From Reichenbachiella faecimaris (GTDB lineage Bacteria > Bacteroidota > Bacteroidia > Cytophagales > Cyclobacteriaceae): a stretch of 64,000 nt of DNA. The DNA lies in the NCBI RefSeq assembly GCF_900176375.1, contig NZ_FWYF01000001.1, forward strand, positions 186,001-250,000, read 5' to 3'. The notes below the pieces were generated by a model, which was not told the DNA's origin, searched no databases, and worked only from the letters and a program-made list of their open reading frames with translations. The position numbers and the translations under genes were made by a program. Shown piece by piece: positions 52,636-61,938 of this stretch; positions within the stretch are counted from its first letter, which is position 1, and each line of letters starts with the position of its first letter.

Positions 52636-53430
52636 ATGTCAAGAACAATAGCAATCTATAACTTCAAAGGCGGTGTGGGCAAAACTACAACTACACTCAA
52701 TCTGGCATTAAGTTGGTCAAGATCGTTCAAGGTTTTAGTGATTGACTGTGATCCTCAAGCTAATCTCACGCATACATTGACTGGTCATATAAATCATAAG
52801 TCCAATTTATATACCATATTGAAGGACATCATACATAATCGACTGGGCAAGGTCGAACCAGTCGAATTGTCTGGATATTTACATATCATCCCTGGTGACT
52901 ATAAAATGACTAACCTTGAAGAGAATTCAGAATTCATCTCCTTTGGAAATGGGTTGTTTTACAAACTCCTTTCACCATTAAAGCAAAACTATGATCTTAT
53001 ACTTTTGGACTGTCCTACACATTTTGGTACGGTAGTCAAATCATCTATTGCCAACGTGAAAAGTATACTAATTCCAGCGCTTGCTGATTCATTTTCAACA
53101 CTTGGATTTAGGAAATTACTTACTTATTTAAGCGAGGTGGAGCGAGATGCTCGGCTCAACGTACTAGGAATATTTTTCAACTTGTACCGTAAAAACACCC
53201 GGCATCACCGTATGATAAAAGATGAAGCAGCAAAAGAACTTGGGGAACTTCTACTCAATCAGACAATTAGACAAGGCATTAAGGTGAGTGAGGCCAATTG
53301 GAGTCATCGATCCATTTATAGCTTTGAAGAAAAGAATGAGGTAGGAGATGACTTCATGAAGCTGAGCGAAGAAGTTTTAGGCAGGCTGGATGCTGTTCAT
53401 CTGGATCAGCTTATGTATAAGGTAGTCTAG
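52636..53430 (+). CDS. Orphan ParA/Soj-like ATPase
   Basis: The 264-residue protein has the deviant Walker A box NFKGGVGKTTTTLNLAL, Walker A' IDCDPQANLTHTL and Walker B LILLDCPTHFG (here DCP, as in many chromosomal ParA/MinD relatives). No ParB gene or parS-like site is adjacent, so it is an orphan that may act in positioning of a protein complex rather than chromosome partition. It stands alone with its own 427-bp upstream region. Confidence 0.88.
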   Translation: MSRTIAIYNFKGGVGKTTTTLNLALSWSRSFKVLVIDCDPQANLTHTLTGHINHKSNLYTILKDIIHNRLGKVEPVELSGYLHIIPGDYKMTNLEENSEFISFGNGLFYKLLSPLKQNYDLILLDCPTHFGTVVKSSIANVKSILIPALADSFSTLGFRKLLTYLSEVERDARLNVLGIFFNLYRKNTRHHRMIKDEAAKELGELLLNQTIRQGIKVSEANWSHRSIYSFEEKNEVGDDFMKLSEEVLGRLDAVHLDQLMYKVV

Positions 53431-53472
53431 ATTACTTTCTTCTTCCTATCTGTTTTTAAATTTCAACCCATT

Positions 53473-54213
53473 TTACCCTTTTTTATAAAGGTTTAGTTGA
53501 GTCATTAATTCTTCTTTATTAGTTGCGGTGATTGGCACATTGATTTGATCGACTTTCACATAGTTCCCACCAATGGCATTTATCTTTTCTATGTTGATGA
53601 GATAAGATCTATGTGTCTGAAAAAACTGTCTTTTAGGTAGAATTTCCATAAAGGTTGAAAGTGTCCCTTTGATCAAATGCTTTTTACCATTGGTATGTAC
53701 TTCAATATAATTGCCATTTGCTTTTGCTAAATTAATATCCTCAAATTTGACTTTTACCAAGAGGTATTCATCTTTAATAAACAGTGAATCTTTCAATACA
53801 ATCTCTTCCAAAACATTGGAAGAAGCAGAGTTGTTAATTTCTGCGAACTTCTTGATCGCCACTTCAATGGCAGCATACAAATGATGCTTATCGATTGGCT
53901 TTAGTAGATATCCGAATGGATTGGTTTCTGCGGCTTGTTCTATAGTTTTTTTATCACCATAGGAAGTTAAGAATACATAGGGAATGTTGTGCTTTTGCTT
54001 CAATTGTTCGGCTAGCCAAATTCCCGTTTTTTCTCCCTTGAGGTTTACGTCCAGCAAAGCAAAATCGGGCTCTTCACTCATAATAGCATTCAAAGCGGTT
54101 TCGGCTCTCATGCAAATGCCTACCACCTCGTAACCCAACTCTTCCAACATGTCTTTGATCGACTCTGCAGTAATCATCTCATCCTCGACGATCATTATTT
54201 TAAGTGCTGTCAT
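53473..54213 (-). CDS. LytTR-family response regulator
   Basis: The 246-residue protein has a receiver domain (residues 5-120) with acid pocket Glu10/Asp11 in IVEDEM, phosphorylation Asp55 in ALLDVNLKG and Lys near residue 104, then a LytTR DNA-binding domain with DINLAKANGNYIEVHTNGK and FFQTHRSYLINIEKINAIG. It is phosphorylated by the kinase encoded directly upstream, whose stop overlaps its start by 4 bp. Targets are unknown. Confidence 0.94.
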   Translation of the reverse strand: MTALKIMIVEDEMITAESIKDMLEELGYEVVGICMRAETALNAIMSEEPDFALLDVNLKGEKTGIWLAEQLKQKHNIPYVFLTSYGDKKTIEQAAETNPFGYLLKPIDKHHLYAAIEVAIKKFAEINNSASSNVLEEIVLKDSLFIKDEYLLVKVKFEDINLAKANGNYIEVHTNGKKHLIKGTLSTFMEILPKRQFFQTHRSYLINIEKINAIGGNYVKVDQINVPITATNKEELMTQLNLYKKG

Positions 54214-57200
54214 GCGGCAAATGTTAAACTAAAATTGGTTCCATCTTTGCTTTCGAATACAAAATCTCCTTCTAATTGTTGACTAAGCATTCGAACCAAT
54301 CTAAGCCCGAGAGATTTTGTTTTTTTAATATCTATTTCGTCAGGAATACCTTGGCCATCGTCTTTAACACTTAGCATATAGCGATTTCCTTCTTGTGTAA
54401 GTGAAATACTAAACGATCCTTTAGGCACTTTAGCAAAAGCATATTTAAAGGCATTAGTCGCTAGTTCATTAACTATAAGACCAAGCGGCACTGCGGTATC
54501 CACATCAAAGAAGATGTCTTTGGCCTCTACATTGAGTTGTATTTGAACCATACCAAAAGAAGCTCTAATCTCTCCTACCAACTCTGTGAGATATTCATCG
54601 AATGGAATGCTTTTCAGATCGTCATTTTCATATAATTTTTGATGAATAAGCGCCATAGACCTTACCCTACCCTGCCCTTCTTCTAGCACCCGCTTAAAGT
54701 CTTCATTCTCGAACTTCCCTGATTGTAAATACAAGAGACTTGCTATGATCTGAAGATTGTTTTTTACCCGATGGTGGATTTCTTTAAGTAAGGATTCTTT
54801 TTCAATTAATGACTTGGCTATAATATCCTTTTGCTTTTCTATCTCTTTTACTCTTTCCTTAATAGTTGCTTCGAGTTCTACGTTTTTGCGTATAAGTCTT
54901 CGGGCATTCAACCTGACAATCACCATAATTATAATGACTAATATGACAATATAAATCATGATGGCCCACCACGTCAAATATGAAGGGGGTTCTATTTCAA
55001 AATCAAAAGAAGCGACTGAGCTCAATTCACCAAACACATTTTTGGCTTGAACAGAAAATGTATATTTCCCAAATGGGATATTTGTAAAATCCTGTTCAGT
55101 TTTATCATTCCATTCAGACCAACCTTCGTCAAACCCATCCAATTTAGTTTTGTACAAAACCTTCGACACTCCTTTGAAAAAAGGAGCCGCATATCTAAAG
55201 TTTAGGGAATTAAAATCATGGTCTAAAACATAATCCACCGTTTTATCCTTTGAACCTCTATATATGATCGAGTCCTCTTGAATAATTGAAGCCGACCGAA
55301 TGATAGGGTCAAAATTGAAACTATGCGTTTCTTTTTTATTCGTTTGAATGGCATAGAATCCATCCAGTCCACCTATAGCCAAATGACCATCATCTAAAAT
55401 TTCAAAATAATGAGTGATTGATCCTGGATTTATCGTTGAGAATAATGATTTTTCTGATGATTTATCAGAAGTAAGAGGATTCATTATTAAATGACCAATT
55501 TCCTGACTGGTAGTAACATACCAGTAACTACTATCATTTTCCTTTGCCAAGGAGTACACTCCTGTGTTATCAAAATAATCACCAAACCGCATATCTTTTT
55601 TTAGCTTTTGGTCTGAATCTGAAAAATACATGAGTCCTTTGGAAGTAGCGATGTAAATTTTGTCTTCTAAGGCCAATATTTTGTTTTGCGAATCTGGAGG
55701 CAACCCATGACTATCATCAAGCATAAGAATTTCCGCTATCGAATCATTTGATTGATTTAATTTAAACTTGAAGACTGAACCGTAAAGAGAAGCCGCCCAA
55801 TAGCATTTTGCCAGTTTGTCATAGGCTATAGTATGGATGTGATCCTTAGGCAATCGATCATCTAATATTGAATTGTCATGTTTCCAACTCCCTTTGATAC
55901 TTTTAAAAACCTCTATTTCATTTCCACTTTCTTTGGATGTTAATATCACGTTATCATCCTTAGAAAAGACTGCAAAAGCATGATAGGTGTTTTTGTTTTC
56001 TAGCAGCGGAATAAATTGGTGATCTCGAATCTCTCCTTTTTTTCTGGTATGGGCTGAAAACAACCAATCTTCTGAAGCCAATATAGATATGCCTCCAATT
56101 TCAGAATTATCTACCTTTTTGAAAAAGCGTTCATTTGGATCCAGAATATTGATCTGGTCAGGCAAGCCTCTATAGTAAGTTCCGGCATACCCTATTACAT
56201 ATTGATTTCCTTTATAAATAACTGTTTCGTTGACATTACCTTCTAATCCTTGAGGCTTGCTGATTTTGTTGATGGGTGATGTGATGTTTAAGTATATCAA
56301 CCCATCGTTGGTGGAAATCCACAGGTTACTCTCTTGGTCTTGAAATACATTGTGAACTTGATTATTGATCCCGGCGGATTTGTCTAGCACCAATTTCGGA
56401 TTCATTTCACCATCGGTTAGAACGAAGCCTCCAGTAAGAAAGCATAAGCCATAATCACCGTTATTCAGTTTGTTAGCTCCAAACAACTGATTACTCTTAA
56501 AATATGGATCATCTAGGAGTTCGGAAGGATAAGGTTTGTTTTTATTGTAAATATGGGCACCATATTTGGATGACAAAGTCATAAAGCTATTCTTGTCATA
56601 GTCAACTATTTTGTCTATTGACAAATCAGCCCAATAGGCTCCGCCAGGCATCAACTTTAAACTATCGCCTGACACTTGATGCAAGCCTTTTTGGTCTACC
56701 ATGATGATTATCTGATCGCCAAATTTATAACTCGGGTACAATTGCAAGTCTGAAGATATGACGGTAATCGCATTTTGCTTTGGGTCATACGAATAGACGT
56801 ATTCATGACCGATAAAATACACCTTTCCATTCTGCAAATGAATATCTCTTATTAAAGTGACTACCACGTTTTCTGGCAACCTGTCCAACAAAGAATGGTA
56901 GGCTACGCCACCATCTTTTGCCTGTTCTAGATAGCCCATAGAAGCATAACCAGCCGCATAAATCCTTCCGCTTGAATCAGGCTCAAAACTTTGAATCAAT
57001 GATGGATCTATGACTTTCCAGACCTCTCCATCGAACTCCATAATGCCACCAAATGACGCAGCGTAAATCAAGCCTTGGTCGTTTTGAATGACATCCCAGA
57101 TTTGCGCATTGCCTTCAAAATCATCTGCGTCATATTTTACCATCGGCGGATTTGCTCCCTTGACCACGGTTGTCGACGGCTGCGAGAAAAGACCTTTTGG

Positions 57201-57254
57201 AATAAAAAAAAGAGTCAAATAGAGAAGTAAAATTCGCTTGATGAATTGAGACAT
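54210..57254 (-). CDS. Hybrid-type sensor: beta-propeller plus Y_Y_Y domain, HisKA_2 histidine kinase
   Basis: I use the ATG at 57254; a TTG start 12 bp upstream would add four residues. After a signal peptide come about 730 periplasmic residues of two-component-type beta-propeller repeats (YAASFGGIMEFDGEVWKV, IWISTNDGLIYLN-like), a Y_Y_Y strand domain (YKTKLDGFDEGWSEWN, FSVQAKNVFGE), one membrane helix (WAIMIYIVILVIIIMVIVRL), a coiled coil and a HisKA_2 kinase core with EIHHRVKNNLQII (phospho-His), NELATNAFKYAF and DDGQGIPD. It controls the LytTR regulator encoded next. The ligand is unknown. Confidence 0.93.
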   Translation of the reverse strand: MSQFIKRILLLYLTLFFIPKGLFSQPSTTVVKGANPPMVKYDADDFEGNAQIWDVIQNDQGLIYAASFGGIMEFDGEVWKVIDPSLIQSFEPDSSGRIYAAGYASMGYLEQAKDGGVAYHSLLDRLPENVVVTLIRDIHLQNGKVYFIGHEYVYSYDPKQNAITVISSDLQLYPSYKFGDQIIIMVDQKGLHQVSGDSLKLMPGGAYWADLSIDKIVDYDKNSFMTLSSKYGAHIYNKNKPYPSELLDDPYFKSNQLFGANKLNNGDYGLCFLTGGFVLTDGEMNPKLVLDKSAGINNQVHNVFQDQESNLWISTNDGLIYLNITSPINKISKPQGLEGNVNETVIYKGNQYVIGYAGTYYRGLPDQINILDPNERFFKKVDNSEIGGISILASEDWLFSAHTRKKGEIRDHQFIPLLENKNTYHAFAVFSKDDNVILTSKESGNEIEVFKSIKGSWKHDNSILDDRLPKDHIHTIAYDKLAKCYWAASLYGSVFKFKLNQSNDSIAEILMLDDSHGLPPDSQNKILALEDKIYIATSKGLMYFSDSDQKLKKDMRFGDYFDNTGVYSLAKENDSSYWYVTTSQEIGHLIMNPLTSDKSSEKSLFSTINPGSITHYFEILDDGHLAIGGLDGFYAIQTNKKETHSFNFDPIIRSASIIQEDSIIYRGSKDKTVDYVLDHDFNSLNFRYAAPFFKGVSKVLYKTKLDGFDEGWSEWNDKTEQDFTNIPFGKYTFSVQAKNVFGELSSVASFDFEIEPPSYLTWWAIMIYIVILVIIIMVIVRLNARRLIRKNVELEATIKERVKEIEKQKDIIAKSLIEKESLLKEIHHRVKNNLQIIASLLYLQSGKFENEDFKRVLEEGQGRVRSMALIHQKLYENDDLKSIPFDEYLTELVGEIRASFGMVQIQLNVEAKDIFFDVDTAVPLGLIVNELATNAFKYAFAKVPKGSFSISLTQEGNRYMLSVKDDGQGIPDEIDIKKTKSLGLRLVRMLSQQLEGDFVFESKDGTNFSLTFAA

Positions 57255-57303
57255 GTTTGAAAACAATAATGATCGTGCAAACTAATTCTTAATGAACAAA
57301 GAA

Positions 57304-57333
57304 AAAACCAGTCATCCGAAGATGACCGGTTTT
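57304..57333 (-). terminator. Hairpin terminator with UUCG tetraloop
   Basis: On the minus strand AAACCGGTCATC and GATGACTGGTTT pair around TTCG, with one G-U wobble, and a T tract follows. C(UUCG)G loops are unusually stable in RNA. It ends the YadA-like gene whose stop is at 57356. Confidence 0.8.
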
Positions 57334-57355
57334 ACCAGCTATGGGAGAAAATTAA

Positions 57356-59959
57356 TCAATTTAAGTCAACCCAAGCTCCACCTGCTCTTCCTTGAAAAGT
57401 TGTTGTCGTGGTGTTGTAGATCATTAAGCCATCTGCAGGGGACGAAATCGCATCTCTTTCTGTGGTAGTCATTCTAGGCATGAGAAGTCCGCCACTCGTA
57501 GAGCTAACTTCTAGTGCGGCACTTGCATCCGGTGCATCAGTCCATACACCTACAGATGTCTCATTTGCAGAAATAGCCGTTTGTGGCGTAATTCTATCCA
57601 GCATATAGGTGGTGAGTTGGTACGAATCCCATGTACCTCCACCGTTTGAAGATCCCCAGTAGGCTGTACCTGCACTATAGGGATTGTCATTGGTTAAAAC
57701 ACATTCTACATCAGTGCCTTCCACAGCCACGGTATAGGATTGATCTGCTACTAACTCAATGTCTTCCGAAAATGTAATATCCACATTTTGAATAGAAGTA
57801 CCACCCGGAGTAAATGGGATGCGAGCCAACTCACTTCCTCCGAATCCAGTTCCATCGTATAGTACAAATTCATTTCCCGTAGTGCTACTAAATATCATTC
57901 TATAAACGACTCTGGTTATTTTTCCTGAAATTTGTGCTTTGAAAGACTGCCCTACTCTCGATTCTTTTGTGGATTTGCTTACACTTGCAAATGAATAATC
58001 GACATCTTTTGTTTCTCCTTGAACAAGCACCTCAAAATCAATATTTCCAACCTCATCAAAATCATTCAAACTAGCCATTGAGTTGTCTACGTAAGCCTTT
58101 GTGGCTGCATGCTCATCTACTGTTGGCTCGTCGATAGATAAATTGCCATTGATAATCACGTCACCAGTTTTGTGCACAATCATAGCATCTGAGGCTACAC
58201 TTGAAGAACCATTACCAATTACGAATAATCGATCTGCTGAATTAAAATTTTGTGAGTTAGTTACACTGTAGGTTGTGTTATATGATCCTATTGCCGTTTC
58301 TGCATAAGACCCGGCAGTTGTGCCAATGCCAGCGGCAAAGGAGTTTCGTCCAGCTGCTACGGTTAATCTACCTGTTGCCGTGGCGGCTAGATCTGTAGCA
58401 GTAGTAGAGTGTCCCAATGCGACAGAACCAATACCAGAAGCAGTAGTTTTGTATCCAGAGGCAAATGACCATTGAGCCACAGAAGCTTCTTCCCATTCGC
58501 TTTCAGAAGTTACACCTGCACGGAAAGCACCACCACTTCTGTCAAAAAACATTCTGGTTCCATCGTTGTATAAGTCACTCGCGCCAAAAACGAAATCGTC
58601 ATCATCGTCTCCTGCTGAAATTACATTTGAAGTATTGGTGAATGCACCTACTTCATCATTATCATCAACATATTTTTTTGTTGCAGCATGTGTGTCATCG
58701 GTAGGCTCATTCACAAATAAGGTTCCATCCAGCAAGGCATTACCATTTTTATATATAGTAAAAGCATCAGATTCTGATCCTGACTCTGTTCCATTACCGA
58801 CTACGAATATCCTATCTGTATCATCACCTGCAGGAGTATAATCGGTATTGAAGCTACCTATGGCTAATTCGCTATCTCCTCGGGCTATTGTACTATTACC
58901 CATAGTCGTTGAATTCGAGCCGGAAGCACTAGTGTTGATACCAAAGGCTGTTGAGTTGAGACCACTGGCTTCATTGTACTGACCAATGGCGACAGCATAG
59001 TCTTGTGAAGCTGTCAGACCCGTACCTATAGCAACAGCACCACTTAGCGTTGCTATGTTATCATTTCCAATGGCTACAGAACTGTACCCACTGGCTAAAA
59101 CACTGATGCCCAAAGCGGTTGAATAATTTCCAATATTCGTTTCGTCCCACTGGTCAGCGTTTACATTGCCTGCACGAAAAGCCCCTTTGCTCTTGTCAAA
59201 TAACATTCTTGAATCATCTTCCGAAGATGAATTATCATCTACCAACTGATCAGACCCGAATACAAAATCGTCATCAGAGTCACCTGCTGAGATAACATTT
59301 GATTCGTTTGAAAAGGCTCCCTTATCATTTGCATCTACGTAGCTTTTGGTTGCTGCATCTTGCGCATTTGTGGGATCTGCCAAATTAAAAATTACAAGTG
59401 AATTGGCATCAGCACCTTGACCAAGGACATCAGCTAAATCTTGCTCATCAGTATTAGCTTCTAGCACACCTAAATCAACAGTGCTACCTCCTGAAATGGT
59501 TAGACTAGTTCCATCCAGACTAATATCCTGAATTTCGTTGGTAGCGTCCGCATCTGCATCTTCTCCATACAAGGCGTAAGGAACTGATAGTAACTCGTGT
59601 GTACCAAAATCGTCAAAACCTGAGCCAAAGTCTACTTCAGTTTGAAGGAAGTAAGACCCAAGTGACCAGTTCACAGTGCTTAGATTGCCAGATACAATCT
59701 CCCCTTGACCAATGGATAAAGAAATTAATCCAAAAGCATTGGTGCTTACTTCTTGCGTTTCTGCATACACAGAACTGCCAGAGGCTGAACCCTGTAGCAA
59801 GCTAAATCGAATGGTAACATCCTGTTTTGATAACGCGTCACCGCTATCATCTCGGATGACTGCCTGATATTGAAATCCAGTTGGTATTTGGCTAGAAGAT
59901 TGTGAAAATCCTATTTGAACTAAAGTCAAAAGGGATATGATTAAGACTATTTTTTTCAT
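57356..59959 (-). CDS. Large secreted protein with YadA-head-like repeats
   Basis: The 867-residue protein has a signal peptide (KIVLIISLLTLVQIGFSQ) and two similar modules. Each begins with a segment like AFTNTSNVISAGD, followed by hydrophobic heptad-like repeats of the YadA/Hia head type (SSVAIGNDNIATLSGAVAIG, GSVALGHSTTAT) and a linker AATKKYVDDND. A beta-sandwich-like domain follows (residues about 640-760). There is no membrane anchor, no coiled stalk and no T9SS domain at the C-terminus, so anchoring is unclear. It may be a surface or extracellular adhesin-like protein. Confidence 0.7.
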   Translation of the reverse strand: MKKIVLIISLLTLVQIGFSQSSSQIPTGFQYQAVIRDDSGDALSKQDVTIRFSLLQGSASGSSVYAETQEVSTNAFGLISLSIGQGEIVSGNLSTVNWSLGSYFLQTEVDFGSGFDDFGTHELLSVPYALYGEDADADATNEIQDISLDGTSLTISGGSTVDLGVLEANTDEQDLADVLGQGADANSLVIFNLADPTNAQDAATKSYVDANDKGAFSNESNVISAGDSDDDFVFGSDQLVDDNSSSEDDSRMLFDKSKGAFRAGNVNADQWDETNIGNYSTALGISVLASGYSSVAIGNDNIATLSGAVAIGTGLTASQDYAVAIGQYNEASGLNSTAFGINTSASGSNSTTMGNSTIARGDSELAIGSFNTDYTPAGDDTDRIFVVGNGTESGSESDAFTIYKNGNALLDGTLFVNEPTDDTHAATKKYVDDNDEVGAFTNTSNVISAGDDDDDFVFGASDLYNDGTRMFFDRSGGAFRAGVTSESEWEEASVAQWSFASGYKTTASGIGSVALGHSTTATDLAATATGRLTVAAGRNSFAAGIGTTAGSYAETAIGSYNTTYSVTNSQNFNSADRLFVIGNGSSSVASDAMIVHKTGDVIINGNLSIDEPTVDEHAATKAYVDNSMASLNDFDEVGNIDFEVLVQGETKDVDYSFASVSKSTKESRVGQSFKAQISGKITRVVYRMIFSSTTGNEFVLYDGTGFGGSELARIPFTPGGTSIQNVDITFSEDIELVADQSYTVAVEGTDVECVLTNDNPYSAGTAYWGSSNGGGTWDSYQLTTYMLDRITPQTAISANETSVGVWTDAPDASAALEVSSTSGGLLMPRMTTTERDAISSPADGLMIYNTTTTTFQGRAGGAWVDLN

Positions 59960-59982
59960 GATTTAAAATTCAGTTGCGAAGC

Positions 59983-60471
59983 TTAGTTTTTGATTATTTT
60001 ATATTGTTGGGTTGGCTGGCCTTCAAGGTCTATCCTTAGCACATATCCTCCATTAGAAAAGTGGTGCATTTCGATTATCTCTACATCAGAGAAATCAACT
60101 TCATTTTTTTTTAGGACAATTTTTCCAAGCGTATTGATTAGAAAATAGCTCCCTCTATAAGGACCAGAGGAAGGACTTATCGATACATAATCAGTGGTGG
60201 GGTTTGGATAAATGCTTATTTGCTGATTGATATCAGACAATCCAGATACTATGGTAATAGGTTTTTGTCCAGAATGAATTCCAACACCTAAATAAATGGA
60301 GTTTTTAGTGGCGGAAAGATTAGACACTTGACCAAGTGTCCAGGATAATTGGTGGTTGCCGGATGAACTATAGCTGCCTGCGCTGGCAATTGTGTGCTGC
60401 TGACTCTTAGACTCAACGGAGTATATAATCAGTATTAAAATCGTAGCTATTAGTGCCTTATGTGCTTTCAT
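59983..60471 (-). CDS. Secreted protein with T9SS type A sorting domain
   Basis: The 162-residue product has a signal peptide (KALIATILILIIYSVESKSQ), a short region with SWTLGQVSNLSA (typical of small T9SS cargo that carry little more than the tag) and a C-terminal T9SS domain (QQISIYPNPTTDYVSI ... GGYVLRIDLEGQPTQQYKIIKN). It lies 23 bp upstream of the YadA-like gene on the same strand, so both may be expressed together at the cell surface. Confidence 0.82.
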   Translation of the reverse strand: MKAHKALIATILILIIYSVESKSQQHTIASAGSYSSSGNHQLSWTLGQVSNLSATKNSIYLGVGIHSGQKPITIVSGLSDINQQISIYPNPTTDYVSISPSSGPYRGSYFLINTLGKIVLKKNEVDFSDVEIIEMHHFSNGGYVLRIDLEGQPTQQYKIIKN

Positions 60472-60596
60472 AGATTAGTAATTTTTCTACTAACCTATTG
60501 GGTTAAGGATTTCTTCTAAAAAAAAGGTGACGAATACAAAATACTGGTATTCGAAACCTCCATAACCGGTGATAAAGTCTCCGCTTATTATAGTCT

Positions 60597-60842
60597 TTAA
60601 CTAGAAATCGAACTTCTCACCTTTTCAGTATAGGCTCTAAGTGCTTTGGGAAATGGAATATCGTCTTTTTCCATTTTTTCAATGATCCAGCCTGCTGCTA
60701 TCAAATGTGTTAGTATCTCTCCATCATCCTTCCCTTCTACCTCAAAAGGAAGCTCTTTTTCCTCCATCAAGCAGAATTCAGCATTTTCCAGTTCTTCAAC
60801 TGAGTAATTTTCTACCAATTTCTTAATTACAGGTATTTGCAT
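60597..60842 (-). CDS. Small acidic hypothetical protein
   Basis: The 81-residue cytosolic protein has no signal peptide or known domain; it is helical and acidic (FEVEGKDDGEILTHLIAAG). It begins one base before the thioredoxin-like gene's stop, so the two are co-transcribed. It may be a regulator or partner of that thioredoxin, but nothing proves this. Confidence 0.6.
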   Translation of the reverse strand: MQIPVIKKLVENYSVEELENAEFCLMEEKELPFEVEGKDDGEILTHLIAAGWIIEKMEKDDIPFPKALRAYTEKVRSSISS

Positions 60843-60843
60843 C

Positions 60844-61161
60844 TTAATTCAATTTGTTCAATAGTTCTACAACTGCTTCTTCCTTGCTACTTGCAATGGT
60901 ATCAATCAACTTTCCACCTTTAAAAATAGCAAAAAAAGGAAGGTTAGTGACACCCGCAGCTTTTCGTGCTTCTTGGTTTTCCTCCGCATTCACGTTCAAA
61001 AATGAAATGCCTTTGAATCTGTCATCCTTGGCTAGTCTTTTATACTTAGGATTGAACAATCGACATGACCCACACCAATCGGCGTAATATTTTACAATGG
61101 CTTTATCAGCTGTTGAAATTTCTTGTTGAAAATGGCTATCTATAGTTTCTTTTACTTCCAT
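60844..61161 (-). CDS. Thioredoxin-family protein
   Basis: The 105-residue protein has a thioredoxin fold with the active site WCGSCRLFNP in YYADWCGSCRLF, a cis-Pro region TNLPFFAIFKGGK and no signal peptide, so it acts in the cytosol. The CGSC dipeptide differs from the CGPC of general thioredoxins, suggesting a different redox potential or partner. The two genes of this unit are minus strand and divergent from the TrpF-like gene at 61261. Confidence 0.88.
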   Translation of the reverse strand: MEVKETIDSHFQQEISTADKAIVKYYADWCGSCRLFNPKYKRLAKDDRFKGISFLNVNAEENQEARKAAGVTNLPFFAIFKGGKLIDTIASSKEEAVVELLNKLN

Positions 61162-61260
61162 GATTTTATCATTGATTATTAATGCAATTCTACTGAAGTT
61201 TGCGCACGAAGAAATTTTTCTTGCATAAAATTATTTGATTGGACAATTGTCTCTATTGAT

Positions 61261-61872
61261 ATGAAATTAAAAACGTTTGTGAAGGTAGGAAGTATCACTA
61301 ATTTGAGTGATGCCAGATTTTGTGCAGGCTTTGGTGTAGATCTTTTGGGTTTTGACATCAACCCTTCTTCAGAAAACTATATTTCTTTGGATCAGGCAAA
61401 TGAAATTATGGGCTGGGTAGCAGGGCCAGCATTTGTTGCGGAGTTTGGTGATATGACTGCCGCTGAAATACTAAAACTACAGGAGGAAAATAAATTTCCA
61501 TACGTGCAAGTAAATTTGATGGCCGTAGCTGATGAGTTAAAAGGTAAGAACCATCAAGTCATACTTCAAGTAAATATTAAGTCTCAAGAGGGTCTCAACG
61601 AGTTGTCTCAGGCTATTGCCAATGAATATGCACATATTATCGTTTCATGTCAGGCGCCAGAACTAATCCCAGCCGTGGAGGATATATTGGCAACAGGAAG
61701 TGAAACTCCATTGCTCAAAGCATACGATGTAGAGTTATCTCAATTAGATCATATCATTCAGGTACAGCCGTTTTCGGGTATTGAATTGAAAGGATCTCAA
61801 GAAGATAAGCCTGGGTTTAAAGAATATGACGAGCTAGCGGATATCCTAGAGGCGCTTGAAGAGGAAGATTAA
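61261..61872 (+). CDS. Degenerate phosphoribosylanthranilate-isomerase-like (TrpF-fold) protein
   Basis: The 203-residue protein follows the TrpF barrel in its first 60 residues (ITNLSDARFCAGFGVDLLGFDI, then SENYISLDQANEIM), which is the N-terminal pattern of TrpF. But the catalytic Cys of the KICG motif is replaced (VKVGSI), and the C-terminal GGTGxxF phosphate loop is not recognisable. It is therefore probably not an active isomerase. It is a single plus-strand gene followed by a terminator and has no other trp gene nearby. Confidence 0.7.
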   Translation: MKLKTFVKVGSITNLSDARFCAGFGVDLLGFDINPSSENYISLDQANEIMGWVAGPAFVAEFGDMTAAEILKLQEENKFPYVQVNLMAVADELKGKNHQVILQVNIKSQEGLNELSQAIANEYAHIIVSCQAPELIPAVEDILATGSETPLLKAYDVELSQLDHIIQVQPFSGIELKGSQEDKPGFKEYDELADILEALEEED

Positions 61873-61889
61873 AAAGATTGATCAAAAGA

Positions 61890-61922
61890 AAAAAACCGAT
61901 CCCAAGTTAGAATCGGTTTTTT
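61890..61922 (+). terminator. Rho-independent terminator
   Basis: AAAAAACCGAT and ATCGGTTTTTT form perfect 11-bp arms with an 11-base loop, ending in a T tract, 18 bp after the stop codon of the TrpF-like gene. It can work in both directions, so it also covers the convergent permease gene. Confidence 0.85.
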
Positions 61923-61938
61923 AATGCACTGTTGTACC

